26,886 nt of DNA from NCBI GenBank assembly GCA_946616535.1, contig CAMOJA010000016.1, positions 1 to 26,886 on the forward strand. The letters are read 5' to 3'. Of this stretch, positions 15,407 to 22,892 are shown in pieces. The stretch comes from an uncultured Bacteroidales bacterium (GTDB lineage: Bacteria > Bacteroidota > Bacteroidia > Bacteroidales > Paludibacteraceae). Under the pieces are notes generated by a model. It was not told where the DNA came from. It did not search any database and worked only from the letters and a program-made list of their open reading frames with translations. The first letter of the stretch is position 1; each line of letters begins with the position of its first letter. The translations under genes and the position numbers were made by a program.

Positions 15407-15446
15407 TCGTTATTACGTAATCCCGAAATAACGTAATCCCGTGATT
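15407..15446. repeat. Degenerate octamer tandem repeat after the amylase pair
   Basis: Five consecutive octamers fit NCGWDATN (for example TCGTTATT, ACGTAATC, CCGAAATA). Two of them, ACGTAATC, are identical and 16 bases apart. The array starts directly after the stop codon and precedes the terminator. Confidence 0.65.
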
Positions 15447-15454
15447 AAGACCAT

Positions 15455-15482
15455 AAAAAATCCCGAACGTGTTCGGGATTTT
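15455..15482. terminator. Bidirectional terminator between convergent operons
   Basis: AAAATCCCGAAC (15457-15468) pairs with 15471-15482. A-runs and T-runs flank both sides, so it can end the amylase transcript on the plus strand and the long fabG-containing operon on the minus strand. Confidence 0.92.
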
Positions 15483-15498
15483 CTTTTTTGACGGGCGA

Positions 15499-16239
15499 TT
15501 ATGCCATCGCTCCGTTGACTTGGATGACTTGTCCGGAGACATACGAACTGAGGTCGGACGCCAAGAAGAGCGCCACCTTGGCAACCTCTTCCGGTTCACC
15601 ACCGCGCCTCATCGGAATGAGCGATACAAACTGCTTGAGCGTCTCTTCGCTAAGCGCCTTCGTCATGTCCGTCAGGATGAATCCCGGGGCGATGGCATTA
15701 GCGCGTACGCCGCGGCTTCCTAACTCTTTCGCCACGGATTTGGTCAGCGCGATGATACCTGCCTTCGATGCCGCATAATTCGCTTGACCGGCGTTGCCGT
15801 TGATACCCACCACAGAACTCAACGAGATAATCGAACCGCTACGTTGGCGCATCATCACCGGCGTTACAGCATGGGTGAAGTTAAAGGCGGATTTGAGATT
15901 CACCTGCATCACCAGATCCCATTGTTGCTCCGTCATACGCAGGAGCAACGTGTCACGGGTGATTCCGGCGTTGTTGACCAGGATATCAATGCGTCCGAAA
16001 TCCTTCATGACGTCATCCACTACCGCATGCGCAGCCTCAAAATTAGACGCATCGGAGGCATAAGCCTGTACTTTGACGCCCAGCGCTTTGAGTTCATTAC
16101 TGGTCTCAATACATGCTTCGTTCAGCTCCAAATCCGTGAACGCGATATTAGCACCTTCACGGGCGAAAGCCAACGCTATCTGTTTGCCTATTCCACGGGC
16201 AGCCCCCGTGATCAAAGCTGTTTTTCCTTCCAATAACAT
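15499..16239 (-). CDS. fabG: 3-oxoacyl-[acyl-carrier-protein] reductase FabG
   Basis: FabG is a short-chain dehydrogenase that reduces 3-oxoacyl-ACP with NADPH in each fatty-acid elongation cycle. In this 246-residue protein the cofactor loop TGAARGIG is at 11-18 and NNAG at 89-92; the catalytic set is Ser142, Tyr155 and Lys159 (YAASK), followed by NAIAPGFI. Length and motifs are typical of FabG, though other SDR oxidoreductases share them. It is the last gene of the minus-strand operon, after lptC, and is followed by a strong bidirectional terminator. No other fab gene is adjacent. Confidence 0.93.
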   Translation of the reverse strand: MLLEGKTALITGAARGIGKQIALAFAREGANIAFTDLELNEACIETSNELKALGVKVQAYASDASNFEAAHAVVDDVMKDFGRIDILVNNAGITRDTLLLRMTEQQWDLVMQVNLKSAFNFTHAVTPVMMRQRSGSIISLSSVVGINGNAGQANYAASKAGIIALTKSVAKELGSRGVRANAIAPGFILTDMTKALSEETLKQFVSLIPMRRGGEPEEVAKVALFLASDLSSYVSGQVIQVNGAMA

Positions 16240-16244
16240 AAAGA

Positions 16245-16290
16245 CATTTACTATTTAGTCATTTACCATTTTGCTATTTAACCCTTTCAC
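16245..16290. repeat. 7/8-base tandem repeat between lptC and fabG
   Basis: Units alternate CATTTAC and TATTTAGT-like octamers for about six copies, with drift. The array fills the spacer and runs into the lptC stop codon at 16287-16289. Confidence 0.7.
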
Positions 16291-16853
16291 TCATCCTCTA
16301 TAGGGAAAACACCGGTCGGATGAAGAATCGTATATTTGCTCATTTCCTCGTTGGAATCAAACCCCACTCCCTCGATGATACTCTTCTCCCGCGTGATATG
16401 AATCGTCGAATCTGAGTAGACACGATGGGTCTGCTGGTCCCAGTTCAACTCCGGGGTATCGAACTGCTCTCCTTTGCGATTCAGGGCATGGACGTTTCCC
16501 GTCAGCCGCCAGCGTTGCGCTTTCTCGTCATAATAAGCGTAGTCCGCCTTGAGCGATGCCTGCACGGAGAGGTCGAAATCAAACTGCTCGAGGTATATTC
16601 CCTTCGGAAACTCCTGATAAGGAGGTTCTGTCTGGTCATAGATAAGCCATTGCGGTGCCTCAATGCGGTAACGGGTGATACCCGAGTCGGAAATCAAGGT
16701 GCTTACCGTATCGGTGATGAGCACGGCTATCTGCTCACGGGGCACAGAGACAGCGGTCTGCTGTACCTCACTACGACGACAGGCAGAAAAAAACATAGCG
16801 AGCATCATCAAGACACTCGCTATGCAGATATTATCGGATAGACGTCGTCTCAC
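16287..16853 (-). CDS. lptC: LPS export periplasmic protein LptC
   Basis: LptC links the inner-membrane LptBFG exporter to the periplasmic LptA bridge. In this 188-residue protein the N-terminus (MRRRLSDNICIASVLMM) ends in FFSAC at Cys25, so a lipoprotein form is plausible. The rest is a run of beta-strands of the LptA/LptC jellyroll type, including LTGNVHALNRKGEQFDTPEL and the IEGVGFDSNE segment typical of Bacteroidota LptC. No ATG gives a workable signal peptide: candidate starts are GTG (16853) or TTG (16856), both inside the 3' end of the upstream TPR gene, giving a 23-26 base overlap. The first ATG (16808) would remove the basic N-region. Confidence 0.88.
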   Translation of the reverse strand: MRRRLSDNICIASVLMMLAMFFSACRRSEVQQTAVSVPREQIAVLITDTVSTLISDSGITRYRIEAPQWLIYDQTEPPYQEFPKGIYLEQFDFDLSVQASLKADYAYYDEKAQRWRLTGNVHALNRKGEQFDTPELNWDQQTHRVYSDSTIHITREKSIIEGVGFDSNEEMSKYTILHPTGVFPIEDE

Positions 16854-18243
16854 CAATCCAGCCTCCTACGTAATAAGTGGAGCCCGAGAATTCGTTCGGC
16901 AAGTCGAAACGCTCCTCTTTGGTCGGATAGTACTTGCTGTAGGACGAGATGAACTCGGAAGCCTGTGCCTCTACCGACGGGTCGATCTGTTTTGCTTTCA
17001 CGAACTTATCTACAGCAGCCCAGTAAACGGTCTTGTTCAAGATTCGTCCCTTAGCATCCTGCGGATAGAGCTGCGTCGAAGCGTAGCACATTCCGATGAT
17101 GATGTAGCAACGACCCTGACCTTTGTTTATACCCAGACCTTGCAGCGTAGCGATGGATGCCATCGCGTACTTACGCGCCTCTGCGTATTTCTTAAGGTTG
17201 TTGTAGCAATAGAACGCTGCGTTGTACTGATAATCAGCTACGTCCTCCAGTTCGTCCTCTACCATCGCCAACTTGATGGCCTGATCGTAGTAAGCCACAG
17301 CTGCCTCGTAGTCGCCTTTCTTTGCGGCCATCGAAGCGCAACCTGCTGCGGACTCGTCGGTCGGTTGCAGTTTATGAGCGGCCTCGCATGCTGCGAAATA
17401 AACGTCGCTCTCCGTGCAACGAACACGTTTGTATAGTTTCGCAATCTTGGTCAGCATATTAAGGTTCGTCAGGTTCTCGCTAACTACTGCAGCGTAGATC
17501 TCATCCAGCTTCGAGCAATCAGCAGCTCCGGAAACAGCGAAGATATTATCTACATAATCTTTCTGCTTGCCTGCGATCTCGGCGTTCTTGTTGTTGGTGT
17601 TGGATGCCTGCTCGCCCAGATAGGTGCTTGCCAACTCATAATCCGCGATGAACTGCTCAGCCTTTCCGTTCGGGTCTTGTTTGTAGAGCGCATACGAAGC
17701 GTCCACCAGTTTCACGAGAACAAGGATCTTGCTACCTGCAGCCATACCCTCTACCGATTGACGCAGACACTCGCGAGCCTCTGCCAACTTTGTTTCACCG
17801 TAGAAATCGAGGTATGCCAGACCCTTCTCTCCGAGGATATATGCCTTCGGATATTTGGGGTCATTGCCGAAGAAACGGATACGTTTGTCCTGCATCTCAA
17901 CTGCCAACTTCGCCAGACGCTCTTTTTCTGCGGGATCCGAAGCAGCCTGATACAGCGCCTCAACAATCTTCGAGCCATCGGAATAGATGGATTTGTTAGC
18001 GTTCGGGCAAGTGGTATAAACCTCCCACCACGGTCCGTACGCGTCGGCGTACATTTTGTTTTTTACAGCCTCGTGGAAGAGCGATACGTTCATTACGCAT
18101 TCCTCCGTGATTACGGGATCTTCCTCCACTACAGCGGGCGCCTGAGCAGGAGCCTCTTCCGCTGCTTTCTTCGGTTTCTTAGCGCATGCCAACGCCGGAA
18201 CAGCGGCTGCCAACGCTACTACAAGGATAGTTTTCAGTTTCAT
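16831..18243 (-). CDS. Exported tetratricopeptide-repeat protein
   Basis: In this 470-residue protein the signal sequence MKLKTILVVALAAAVPALA has a likely signal-peptidase I site before CAKKPKK. A short alanine/proline/glutamate linker follows, then helical repeats to the C-terminus. TPR-type pairs are clearest at about 300-400 (GDYEAAVAYYDQAIKLA, KKYAEARKYAMASIATLQ). Its place between an outer-membrane barrel protein and LptC suggests a periplasmic role in envelope assembly; the substrate is unknown. The gene's 3' end overlaps the lptC start. The spacer before it holds an octamer array. Confidence 0.85.
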   Translation of the reverse strand: MKLKTILVVALAAAVPALACAKKPKKAAEEAPAQAPAVVEEDPVITEECVMNVSLFHEAVKNKMYADAYGPWWEVYTTCPNANKSIYSDGSKIVEALYQAASDPAEKERLAKLAVEMQDKRIRFFGNDPKYPKAYILGEKGLAYLDFYGETKLAEARECLRQSVEGMAAGSKILVLVKLVDASYALYKQDPNGKAEQFIADYELASTYLGEQASNTNNKNAEIAGKQKDYVDNIFAVSGAADCSKLDEIYAAVVSENLTNLNMLTKIAKLYKRVRCTESDVYFAACEAAHKLQPTDESAAGCASMAAKKGDYEAAVAYYDQAIKLAMVEDELEDVADYQYNAAFYCYNNLKKYAEARKYAMASIATLQGLGINKGQGRCYIIIGMCYASTQLYPQDAKGRILNKTVYWAAVDKFVKAKQIDPSVEAQASEFISSYSKYYPTKEERFDLPNEFSGSTYYVGGWIGETTSIR

Positions 18244-18268
18244 AATTATTTATATTTTAATTGTTGTT

Positions 18269-18308
18269 GTCGATATTTCGATATCTCGATATGTCGATAT
18301 GTCGATTT
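18269..18308. repeat. Octamer tandem repeat between two operon genes
   Basis: Five units of the type NTCGATAT (GTCGATAT, TTCGATAT, CTCGATAT and so on) lie in the spacer between the outer-membrane protein stop (18329) and the TPR protein start (18243). Only the first base of each unit varies, apart from one change in the last unit. Confidence 0.9.
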
Positions 18309-18328
18309 CTATCAAATCCCGTGCCAAA

Positions 18329-19564
18329 CTACAGTTTGCGCTTGAAGAACCAGTTCTCCGCAATCGAAGCACCGATGGTGAACCGCAGGGCGTGTTCCTC
18401 CAAACCGGCGGGAGAGCCGCGGTGGGTATATTCGATAGTGGTATTAATGACCGTTCCTATCGTATAGAGCGGAAAACCGATACCGATACCCGCGGTAATA
18501 CGCTTGGATCCGATCATACTCAGATACTCGTCCTGCACGCTCACGCCGGCTCTCCATAACATCCGCTCAGCATACTTACGTCCCATCGGGTTATGGCGGT
18601 ACTCTACACCGAAAGCATAGCGGTTCTTGTCCTGCAGACCGTTATACGGATCATCGCCACGCAGGCCGTTATACATCGCCGACGCCATACATTGGCGCTC
18701 AAAATCAAAACCGATCGTCAGCCGGTTTGCCCAGTTATAGCTGGCTCCCACGCCCCACACCATCGGCAGCTGCCATCCGTCGCGGTAAACGGGGATGGAG
18801 TCCTCCGTTTGGGTCTCCACCACGATCAGGTCGCTATGCAGCTTCATTTGGTTCTCGAAAATAGCTCCGACGTTGAAACTATGATCGCCAAACGTATGGA
18901 AGAACTGCGCGCCGTAACGCAGACGCACGTTGCTCACGCTCAGGATCTCTGCCTGAATCGTCGGGTTCATGCCGGCCTCGTCAAAAGTGAGCGTGCGCAT
19001 GTGCGACAGATCGCCCCACATATAATAGACGTTCGCACCCACAGCAAACCAGTTCAGCACATTAAAACTCAAACCTCCATAGACCTGGCTGATATTTCCA
19101 TCGCCTGTATAGGTCTTGGTATAATGGTAATCTCCGCCGGAGGTGGAGTCACGCAACTCTATGTTATAGCCCACGGAACTGTACGGCAGCAAACCCACCG
19201 ACATCGCGATCCAACGCTTGAACAGCGGAAATTGCATCGTCACATATTCGAGGTTACCGTTGGCTTTGTTCTTCTTTCCTCCGGAATCATGATACCTGCT
19301 CCAGTTTGCGCTGGCAGCGACATCAAACATAAAGGTCAAGGTATCGCACGAGGTATAGGAAGCAGGCTGTGAGGGGTTGATAGCGCGGTTGTTTCGCATA
19401 CCAAGCCCGATGCCTCCCATCGCACGGTAAGCCGTGGGGACGTTCTCGTTGAGGTCTCCGTATGCGTAGCGCGAGTATGGCGAACTGGTCATGTTTTGTG
19501 CCATGCCGTTTGCCGTTACCACAACAGCTATCAGTAAAAATATAGTTCTAAATTTTATATTCAT
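18329..19564 (-). CDS. Outer-membrane beta-barrel protein (FadL/OmpP1-like architecture)
   Basis: The signal peptide MNIKFRTIFLLIAVVVTANGMAQ is followed by about 390 residues of alternating amphipathic strands rich in Tyr, Gly and Asn, ending in an aromatic/basic tail (ENWFFKRKL). The N-terminal part (SSPYSRYAYGDLNENVPTAY, MGGIGLGMRNN) resembles a conserved Bacteroidota outer-membrane family related to OmpP1/FadL-type transporters. Substrate is unknown. It lies between coaX and the TPR protein, an order that I recall as recurring in Bacteroidales. Only 32 bases separate it from coaX, all of them 23-base repeat sequence. The ATG at 19564 gives a good signal peptide. Confidence 0.82.
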   Translation of the reverse strand: MNIKFRTIFLLIAVVVTANGMAQNMTSSPYSRYAYGDLNENVPTAYRAMGGIGLGMRNNRAINPSQPASYTSCDTLTFMFDVAASANWSRYHDSGGKKNKANGNLEYVTMQFPLFKRWIAMSVGLLPYSSVGYNIELRDSTSGGDYHYTKTYTGDGNISQVYGGLSFNVLNWFAVGANVYYMWGDLSHMRTLTFDEAGMNPTIQAEILSVSNVRLRYGAQFFHTFGDHSFNVGAIFENQMKLHSDLIVVETQTEDSIPVYRDGWQLPMVWGVGASYNWANRLTIGFDFERQCMASAMYNGLRGDDPYNGLQDKNRYAFGVEYRHNPMGRKYAERMLWRAGVSVQDEYLSMIGSKRITAGIGIGFPLYTIGTVINTTIEYTHRGSPAGLEEHALRFTIGASIAENWFFKRKL

Positions 19565-19567
19565 TTT

Positions 19568-19626
19568 CAGTCTTTACTCTTTCAGCGGAGCGGTCTTTAC
19601 TCTTTAAGCGGCTTTGCCGCGGTCTT
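19568..19626 (-). repeat. About-23-base repeat family, copy A (spans the coaX 3' end)
   Basis: Read on the minus strand, unit 1 (19626-19598, 29 bases) and unit 2 (19597-19575, 23 bases) share AAGACCGC at the start and AAGAGTA at the end, and a partial third unit AAGACTG follows. The core of unit 1 is a perfect small hairpin, GCGGC-AAA-GCCGC. Unit 1 encodes the last nine codons of coaX plus its stop. Confidence 0.85.
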
Positions 19627-20370
19627 ATTAAAAATCAGTATTGTATTCAATCCTATTAGCACTAAGTTCTTCTCCACCCGTATATCCCGTTTCTCCGTGC
19701 GCGACGTGCGTACGTTATTAAGGATATAGGGTGCGTTTCCGCCGGTGAGGAAGGTCTGGAAATGCGGCACTTTCTCGCTCAGCGTCCGTATATAGCCCTT
19801 CACCTCGTATGCTATCCCTCGAATCACTCCGGCGGCAATCGCGTCGCGGGTGTTTTTGCCGAAAAGCGGAATGAGTTCATTCTCCTCCACTTCCACCAGC
19901 GGCAGTTTCTTTGTCATCCGTTGCAGCATCGTGAACCGCATCTTCAGTCCCGGAGCGATGTTTCCGCCCATATATTCTCCTTTGTCGGACACAAAGTCAT
20001 ACGTGATAGCCGACCCGGAGTCGATGATCAAGAGGTTCTCATCGGGGCACAAACTCTTCGCGCCCACAGCCGCAGCCAGACGGTCCTGTCCGAGCGTTTG
20101 CGGCGTGTCATAACGGTTCACAATCGGTACCGGCGTGTTGTGATCGAAAAGCACGAAATGTTGCGAACGGCGATGAAGCGTATTCACTACCGCCGCTTCG
20201 ATATTCACTACCGAGGAAATAATCGAATCCGAGATGTCGTACAAGTCAAACAGACGCTCCACGTCCGCCGATGAGAACTGCTTGTAGATAAAATGGTTCA
20301 TCATCTTACCATCGTCCGTCATCAGAGCCACTTTCGTCCGGCTATTTCCTTGATCGATACACAGATTCAT
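19597..20370 (-). CDS. coaX: Type III pantothenate kinase CoaX
   Basis: CoaX phosphorylates pantothenate, the first step of CoA synthesis, and belongs to the acetate/sugar-kinase fold. In this 257-residue protein the phosphate-1 motif DQGNSRTK is at 6-13, GQDRLAA at 94-100, the second phosphate motif DSGSAITYD at 117-125, GGNIAPG at 135-141, and TGGNAPY near the C-terminus. I chose ATG at 20370 over the GTG one codon earlier: it overlaps the ligase stop by one base (TGATG), a coupling signal. The last nine residues, KTAAKPLKE, lie entirely within a dispersed repeat unit, so the natural C-terminus has probably been replaced or extended. Confidence 0.93.
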   Translation of the reverse strand: MNLCIDQGNSRTKVALMTDDGKMMNHFIYKQFSSADVERLFDLYDISDSIISSVVNIEAAVVNTLHRRSQHFVLFDHNTPVPIVNRYDTPQTLGQDRLAAAVGAKSLCPDENLLIIDSGSAITYDFVSDKGEYMGGNIAPGLKMRFTMLQRMTKKLPLVEVEENELIPLFGKNTRDAIAAGVIRGIAYEVKGYIRTLSEKVPHFQTFLTGGNAPYILNNVRTSRTEKRDIRVEKNLVLIGLNTILIFNKTAAKPLKE

Positions 20371-22046
20371 CACACCATATTCGTGTACAGGAACCGTTTG
20401 ATAGATTTCTTCGGCGTCTTCTCAAACTCATGCGGATAGAGTTTGACGATGGAGATCTGTTCGTACGCCGCGAGTTCGGAGTTCACCTGTTTGCGGGCGT
20501 CTTCCATCTGCTCGTCTAACTGCTCACGGGTCAGACCATCGGCGTCCACTTCATTGTAGTCCGGGCAGATGAGTGCCACCAGACGGGTGTCTTCCTGCTG
20601 GAGCACCAACGACTCTAAGACATATGGCATGTTGTTGATCTTCGCCTCAATCTCCTCCGGGTAGATATTCTGTCCGCTCGGTCCCAAGAGCATGGTCTTG
20701 CAACGACCTTTGATAAAGAGGAATCCGTCTTCGTCCAGCTGTCCCAAATCACCCGTTCGGAGCCATCCGTCTTTGGTGAAGGCCTCTTTGGTGGCCTGCG
20801 CATTCTTGTAGTAACCGGTCATCGTGTTCTCACCGCGAACCACCACCTCACCTATTCCTTCTTCGTTCGGGTCAAGGATCTTCACTTCCATGATTCCCGG
20901 TAACGGACGGCCGCAGGAGTATATCTTCGGGCCTTCGCTAATCGGCGTGTAGCAGATCAACGGAGCGCACTCCGTCATGCCGTAACCCACCGATACGGGG
21001 AATTTTATTCTGTGCAGGAATGCTTCTACTTCCGGGTTCAGCGGAGCGCCGCCGATGATCATCTGGCTGAACTCGCCGCCGAAAGCCTGAACCAACTGCT
21101 CGCGGATCTTCGAACAAACCACCTCGTCCAGGAACGGCACTTTGAGTACCCAGCTTACGGGCGGTTTCTGAATCTGCGGCACGATCATCTTCTTGTATAT
21201 CTTCTCCAAGATCAGCGGAACCGAGAGGATGACGGTCGGCTTGACTTCCGCAAAAGCATTCAGCAGAATTTTCGGACTCGGCGTACGGCCGACCAACCAT
21301 GTGTGACCGCCGGCTGCCAGACAAGACAGAAAGTCAAACGCACAACCGTACGCATGTGCCAGCGGCAGGAACGTCACGAACCGTGCGCCCTTATGCGCGA
21401 TACCGCTCTCCAAGCCGTAACGCACGTTTCCTGCCAGACCGTTCAGCGGCATGATCACGCCTTTGCTGAAACCCGTCGTGCCGGAGGTATAGTTGATAGA
21501 ACCTATCTCGCTGTTGGCGCGCTCGTCGAAATGCACATCTTTTGCCCAGTAACCTTCCGGGTGTTTCTCTTTGAACATCGTCCCGATAGCCTCGTAATTG
21601 ATCTTCTTCGGATCCAACGCCAAGGTTATCGGATGCCAGTCATTCAGGCTCACGGTCGCTTTCACCTTGGGGATCTGATCCAACTCAATACCCTCCCAGT
21701 TGATGTCGCTGATGAAAAGCAGCTTGCTCTCCGAGTGGTTGATGATATGGATCGCGTCGTTCGCACGGAAATCCTGCAGAATCGGCACGATGATCGCTCC
21801 GTACGTCACAGTCGCCAGATACACAGCGACCCAGTTACTGTTGTTCTTGCCCATGACGGCTATCTTGTCGTTTTTCTTCACGCCGCATTCCTTGAAAAGG
21901 ATGTGCAGTTTCTCGATGTTGATAGCCAACTGGCCGTAAGTCAAGGTCACGTCTGTGCCGTAATCGGTCACAGCGGGCTCGTCCCAGTTCTCGCGGAACG
22001 AACGCTCGTACATCTTGACAAAATTATATTTCTCATCCGTCATCAT
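20370..22046 (-). CDS. AMP-forming acyl-CoA ligase (long-chain fatty-acid--CoA ligase type)
   Basis: This 558-residue member of the adenylate-forming (ANL) superfamily activates a carboxylic acid with ATP and joins it to CoA. The P-loop YTSGTTGFSKG is at 186-196, with GYGMTECAP near 355, DGWLRTGDLG near 436 and a C-terminal lysine region TPKKSIKRF near 545. A long-chain fatty acid is the likeliest substrate by general resemblance, but a different acid is possible. There is no signal peptide or membrane segment. The gene is translationally coupled to coaX (TGATG), linking CoA-consuming and CoA-producing steps. It lies 105 bases downstream of the small anchored protein. Confidence 0.9.
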   Translation of the reverse strand: MMTDEKYNFVKMYERSFRENWDEPAVTDYGTDVTLTYGQLAINIEKLHILFKECGVKKNDKIAVMGKNNSNWVAVYLATVTYGAIIVPILQDFRANDAIHIINHSESKLLFISDINWEGIELDQIPKVKATVSLNDWHPITLALDPKKINYEAIGTMFKEKHPEGYWAKDVHFDERANSEIGSINYTSGTTGFSKGVIMPLNGLAGNVRYGLESGIAHKGARFVTFLPLAHAYGCAFDFLSCLAAGGHTWLVGRTPSPKILLNAFAEVKPTVILSVPLILEKIYKKMIVPQIQKPPVSWVLKVPFLDEVVCSKIREQLVQAFGGEFSQMIIGGAPLNPEVEAFLHRIKFPVSVGYGMTECAPLICYTPISEGPKIYSCGRPLPGIMEVKILDPNEEGIGEVVVRGENTMTGYYKNAQATKEAFTKDGWLRTGDLGQLDEDGFLFIKGRCKTMLLGPSGQNIYPEEIEAKINNMPYVLESLVLQQEDTRLVALICPDYNEVDADGLTREQLDEQMEDARKQVNSELAAYEQISIVKLYPHEFEKTPKKSIKRFLYTNMV

Positions 22047-22089
22047 AACGGTTAAACGATTTTAGTTCTTGATTATGGACTGCTTGTTT

Positions 22090-22154
22090 TACTCGCGTCT
22101 TTATTCTGTCAGCGGGCCCTGCCTGGGTCTGTACTCTGTCAGCGCAGCGGTCTA
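22090..22154 (-). repeat. About-23-base repeat family, copy B (intergenic)
   Basis: On the minus strand a 23-base unit (22154-22132) starts TAGACCGC and ends GCTGACAGAGTA. A 30-base unit (22131-22102) shares the ends around a GGGCCC core, and a shortened 12-base unit follows. The TAG stop of the upstream 127-residue gene is the first three bases of unit 1. Confidence 0.88.
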
Positions 22155-22535
22155 TCTATGCGGCGCTACATACACGCTATCGACGATAAACTGGCTGTTT
22201 CCGCGCCAAGGCAAAGTGCCGAGATAGCGTTTCCAATGAAGTTTCACACCGGTGTTGGCACCGTCGTTCAGCTGCTTTGCCACATGCTCGTCCACGACCG
22301 AGAACTTGAACTCGTTCGACTGGATGGAGCCTTGTACCTTGGTATTCTTCAGACCTGTCTGGATCATCTTGCCCTCGTAGGTCTTGAAAAGAAAGCCCTC
22401 TTTCTGGAAATAGTTGATGTCACCTTCGTTCACGCCTTCGCTGTACACGAAGCAGAATTTGAAAAAGATAAATACCGCCAATGCCAGCACGGCAATGACC
22501 GACGTCCACGTTACGACTTTTCCTGTTGTACTCAT
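22152..22535 (-). CDS. Conserved small membrane-anchored protein of unknown function
   Basis: This 127-residue protein has one N-terminal helix at about residues 8-29 (VTWTSVIAVLALAVFIFFKFCF). A periplasm-facing beta-rich domain of about 95 residues follows, with YEGKMIQTGLKNTK and HWKRYLGTLPWRGNSQF. I recall similar proteins in Bacteroidales, sometimes carrying a misleading 6-phosphogluconate dehydrogenase label; nothing here supports an enzyme. It is the first gene of the operon and has its own promoter. Its stop codon is formed by the start of repeat copy B. Confidence 0.75.
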   Translation of the reverse strand: MSTTGKVVTWTSVIAVLALAVFIFFKFCFVYSEGVNEGDINYFQKEGFLFKTYEGKMIQTGLKNTKVQGSIQSNEFKFSVVDEHVAKQLNDGANTGVKLHWKRYLGTLPWRGNSQFIVDSVYVAPHR

Positions 22536-22569
22536 ATCTGTATATTATTTTTTCTACGCAATTCGGCTG

Positions 22570-22601
22570 CAAAGTTACAACAAAAATTGCACATATGCAA
22601 A
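22570..22601 (-). promoter_or_regulatory. Promoter of the ligase-coaX-lptC-fabG operon
   Basis: On the minus strand, TTTG (22601-22598) and TAACTTTG (22577-22570) are 20 bases apart. The -33 lies in the near-palindrome TTGCACATATGCAA. The first start codon is at 22535. Confidence 0.85.
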
Positions 22602-22638
22602 TAAAAATGTATTTTTCAGCAAAAAATAGAATTTTATT

Positions 22639-22673
22639 CTATTAAAAAATCTGCACTTGGGATGCAGATTTTT
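22639..22673 (-). terminator. Terminator after rubredoxin
   Basis: AAAAATCTGCA (22645-22655) pairs with 22663-22673. On the minus strand the hairpin is followed by a T-run, and it lies 21 bases after the rubredoxin stop codon. Confidence 0.88.
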
Positions 22674-22693
22674 GGATTTTACGCTTCAATGAA

Positions 22694-22852
22694 TTACGCC
22701 TTGGAGAATTGGTCCTTGCCGACTCCGCAGAGCGGACAAACCCAATCTTCGGGAAGGGATTCAAACGGAGTGCCGGGAGCGATTCCGTTGTCCGGATCGC
22801 CGGCTGCGGGATCGTACTCGTACCCGCATACATCACAAATGTACTTTGCCAT
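22694..22852 (-). CDS. Rubredoxin
   Basis: This is a 52-residue one-iron electron carrier. [15 protein letters not shown] carries Cys6 and Cys9, and [16 protein letters not shown] carries Cys39 and Cys42, so all four iron ligands are present in the two CxxC knuckles. The aromatic residues and the length match a canonical rubredoxin. The gene lies 40 bases downstream of fprA on the same strand and before a terminator, so the two form a two-gene operon. The natural job is to pass electrons from an NAD(P)H-dependent reductase to the flavodiiron protein. Confidence 0.97.
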   Translation of the reverse strand: MAKYICDVCGYEYDPAAGDPDNGIAPGTPFESLPEDWVCPLCGVGKDQFSKA

Positions 22853-22892
22853 AAGATGTTAATTTTTAGAGAGTTAATATTTTAGATAGCGC

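Noticed and set aside
21012..22055. Long plus-strand open frame (347 codons) opposite the acyl-CoA ligase
   Set aside because: Shadow of a clear ANL-family gene; composition is histidine/arginine-rich and no domain is visible.
22642..22836. 64-codon minus-strand frame
   Set aside because: It overlaps rubredoxin in another frame; the rubredoxin frame has all four cysteine ligands.
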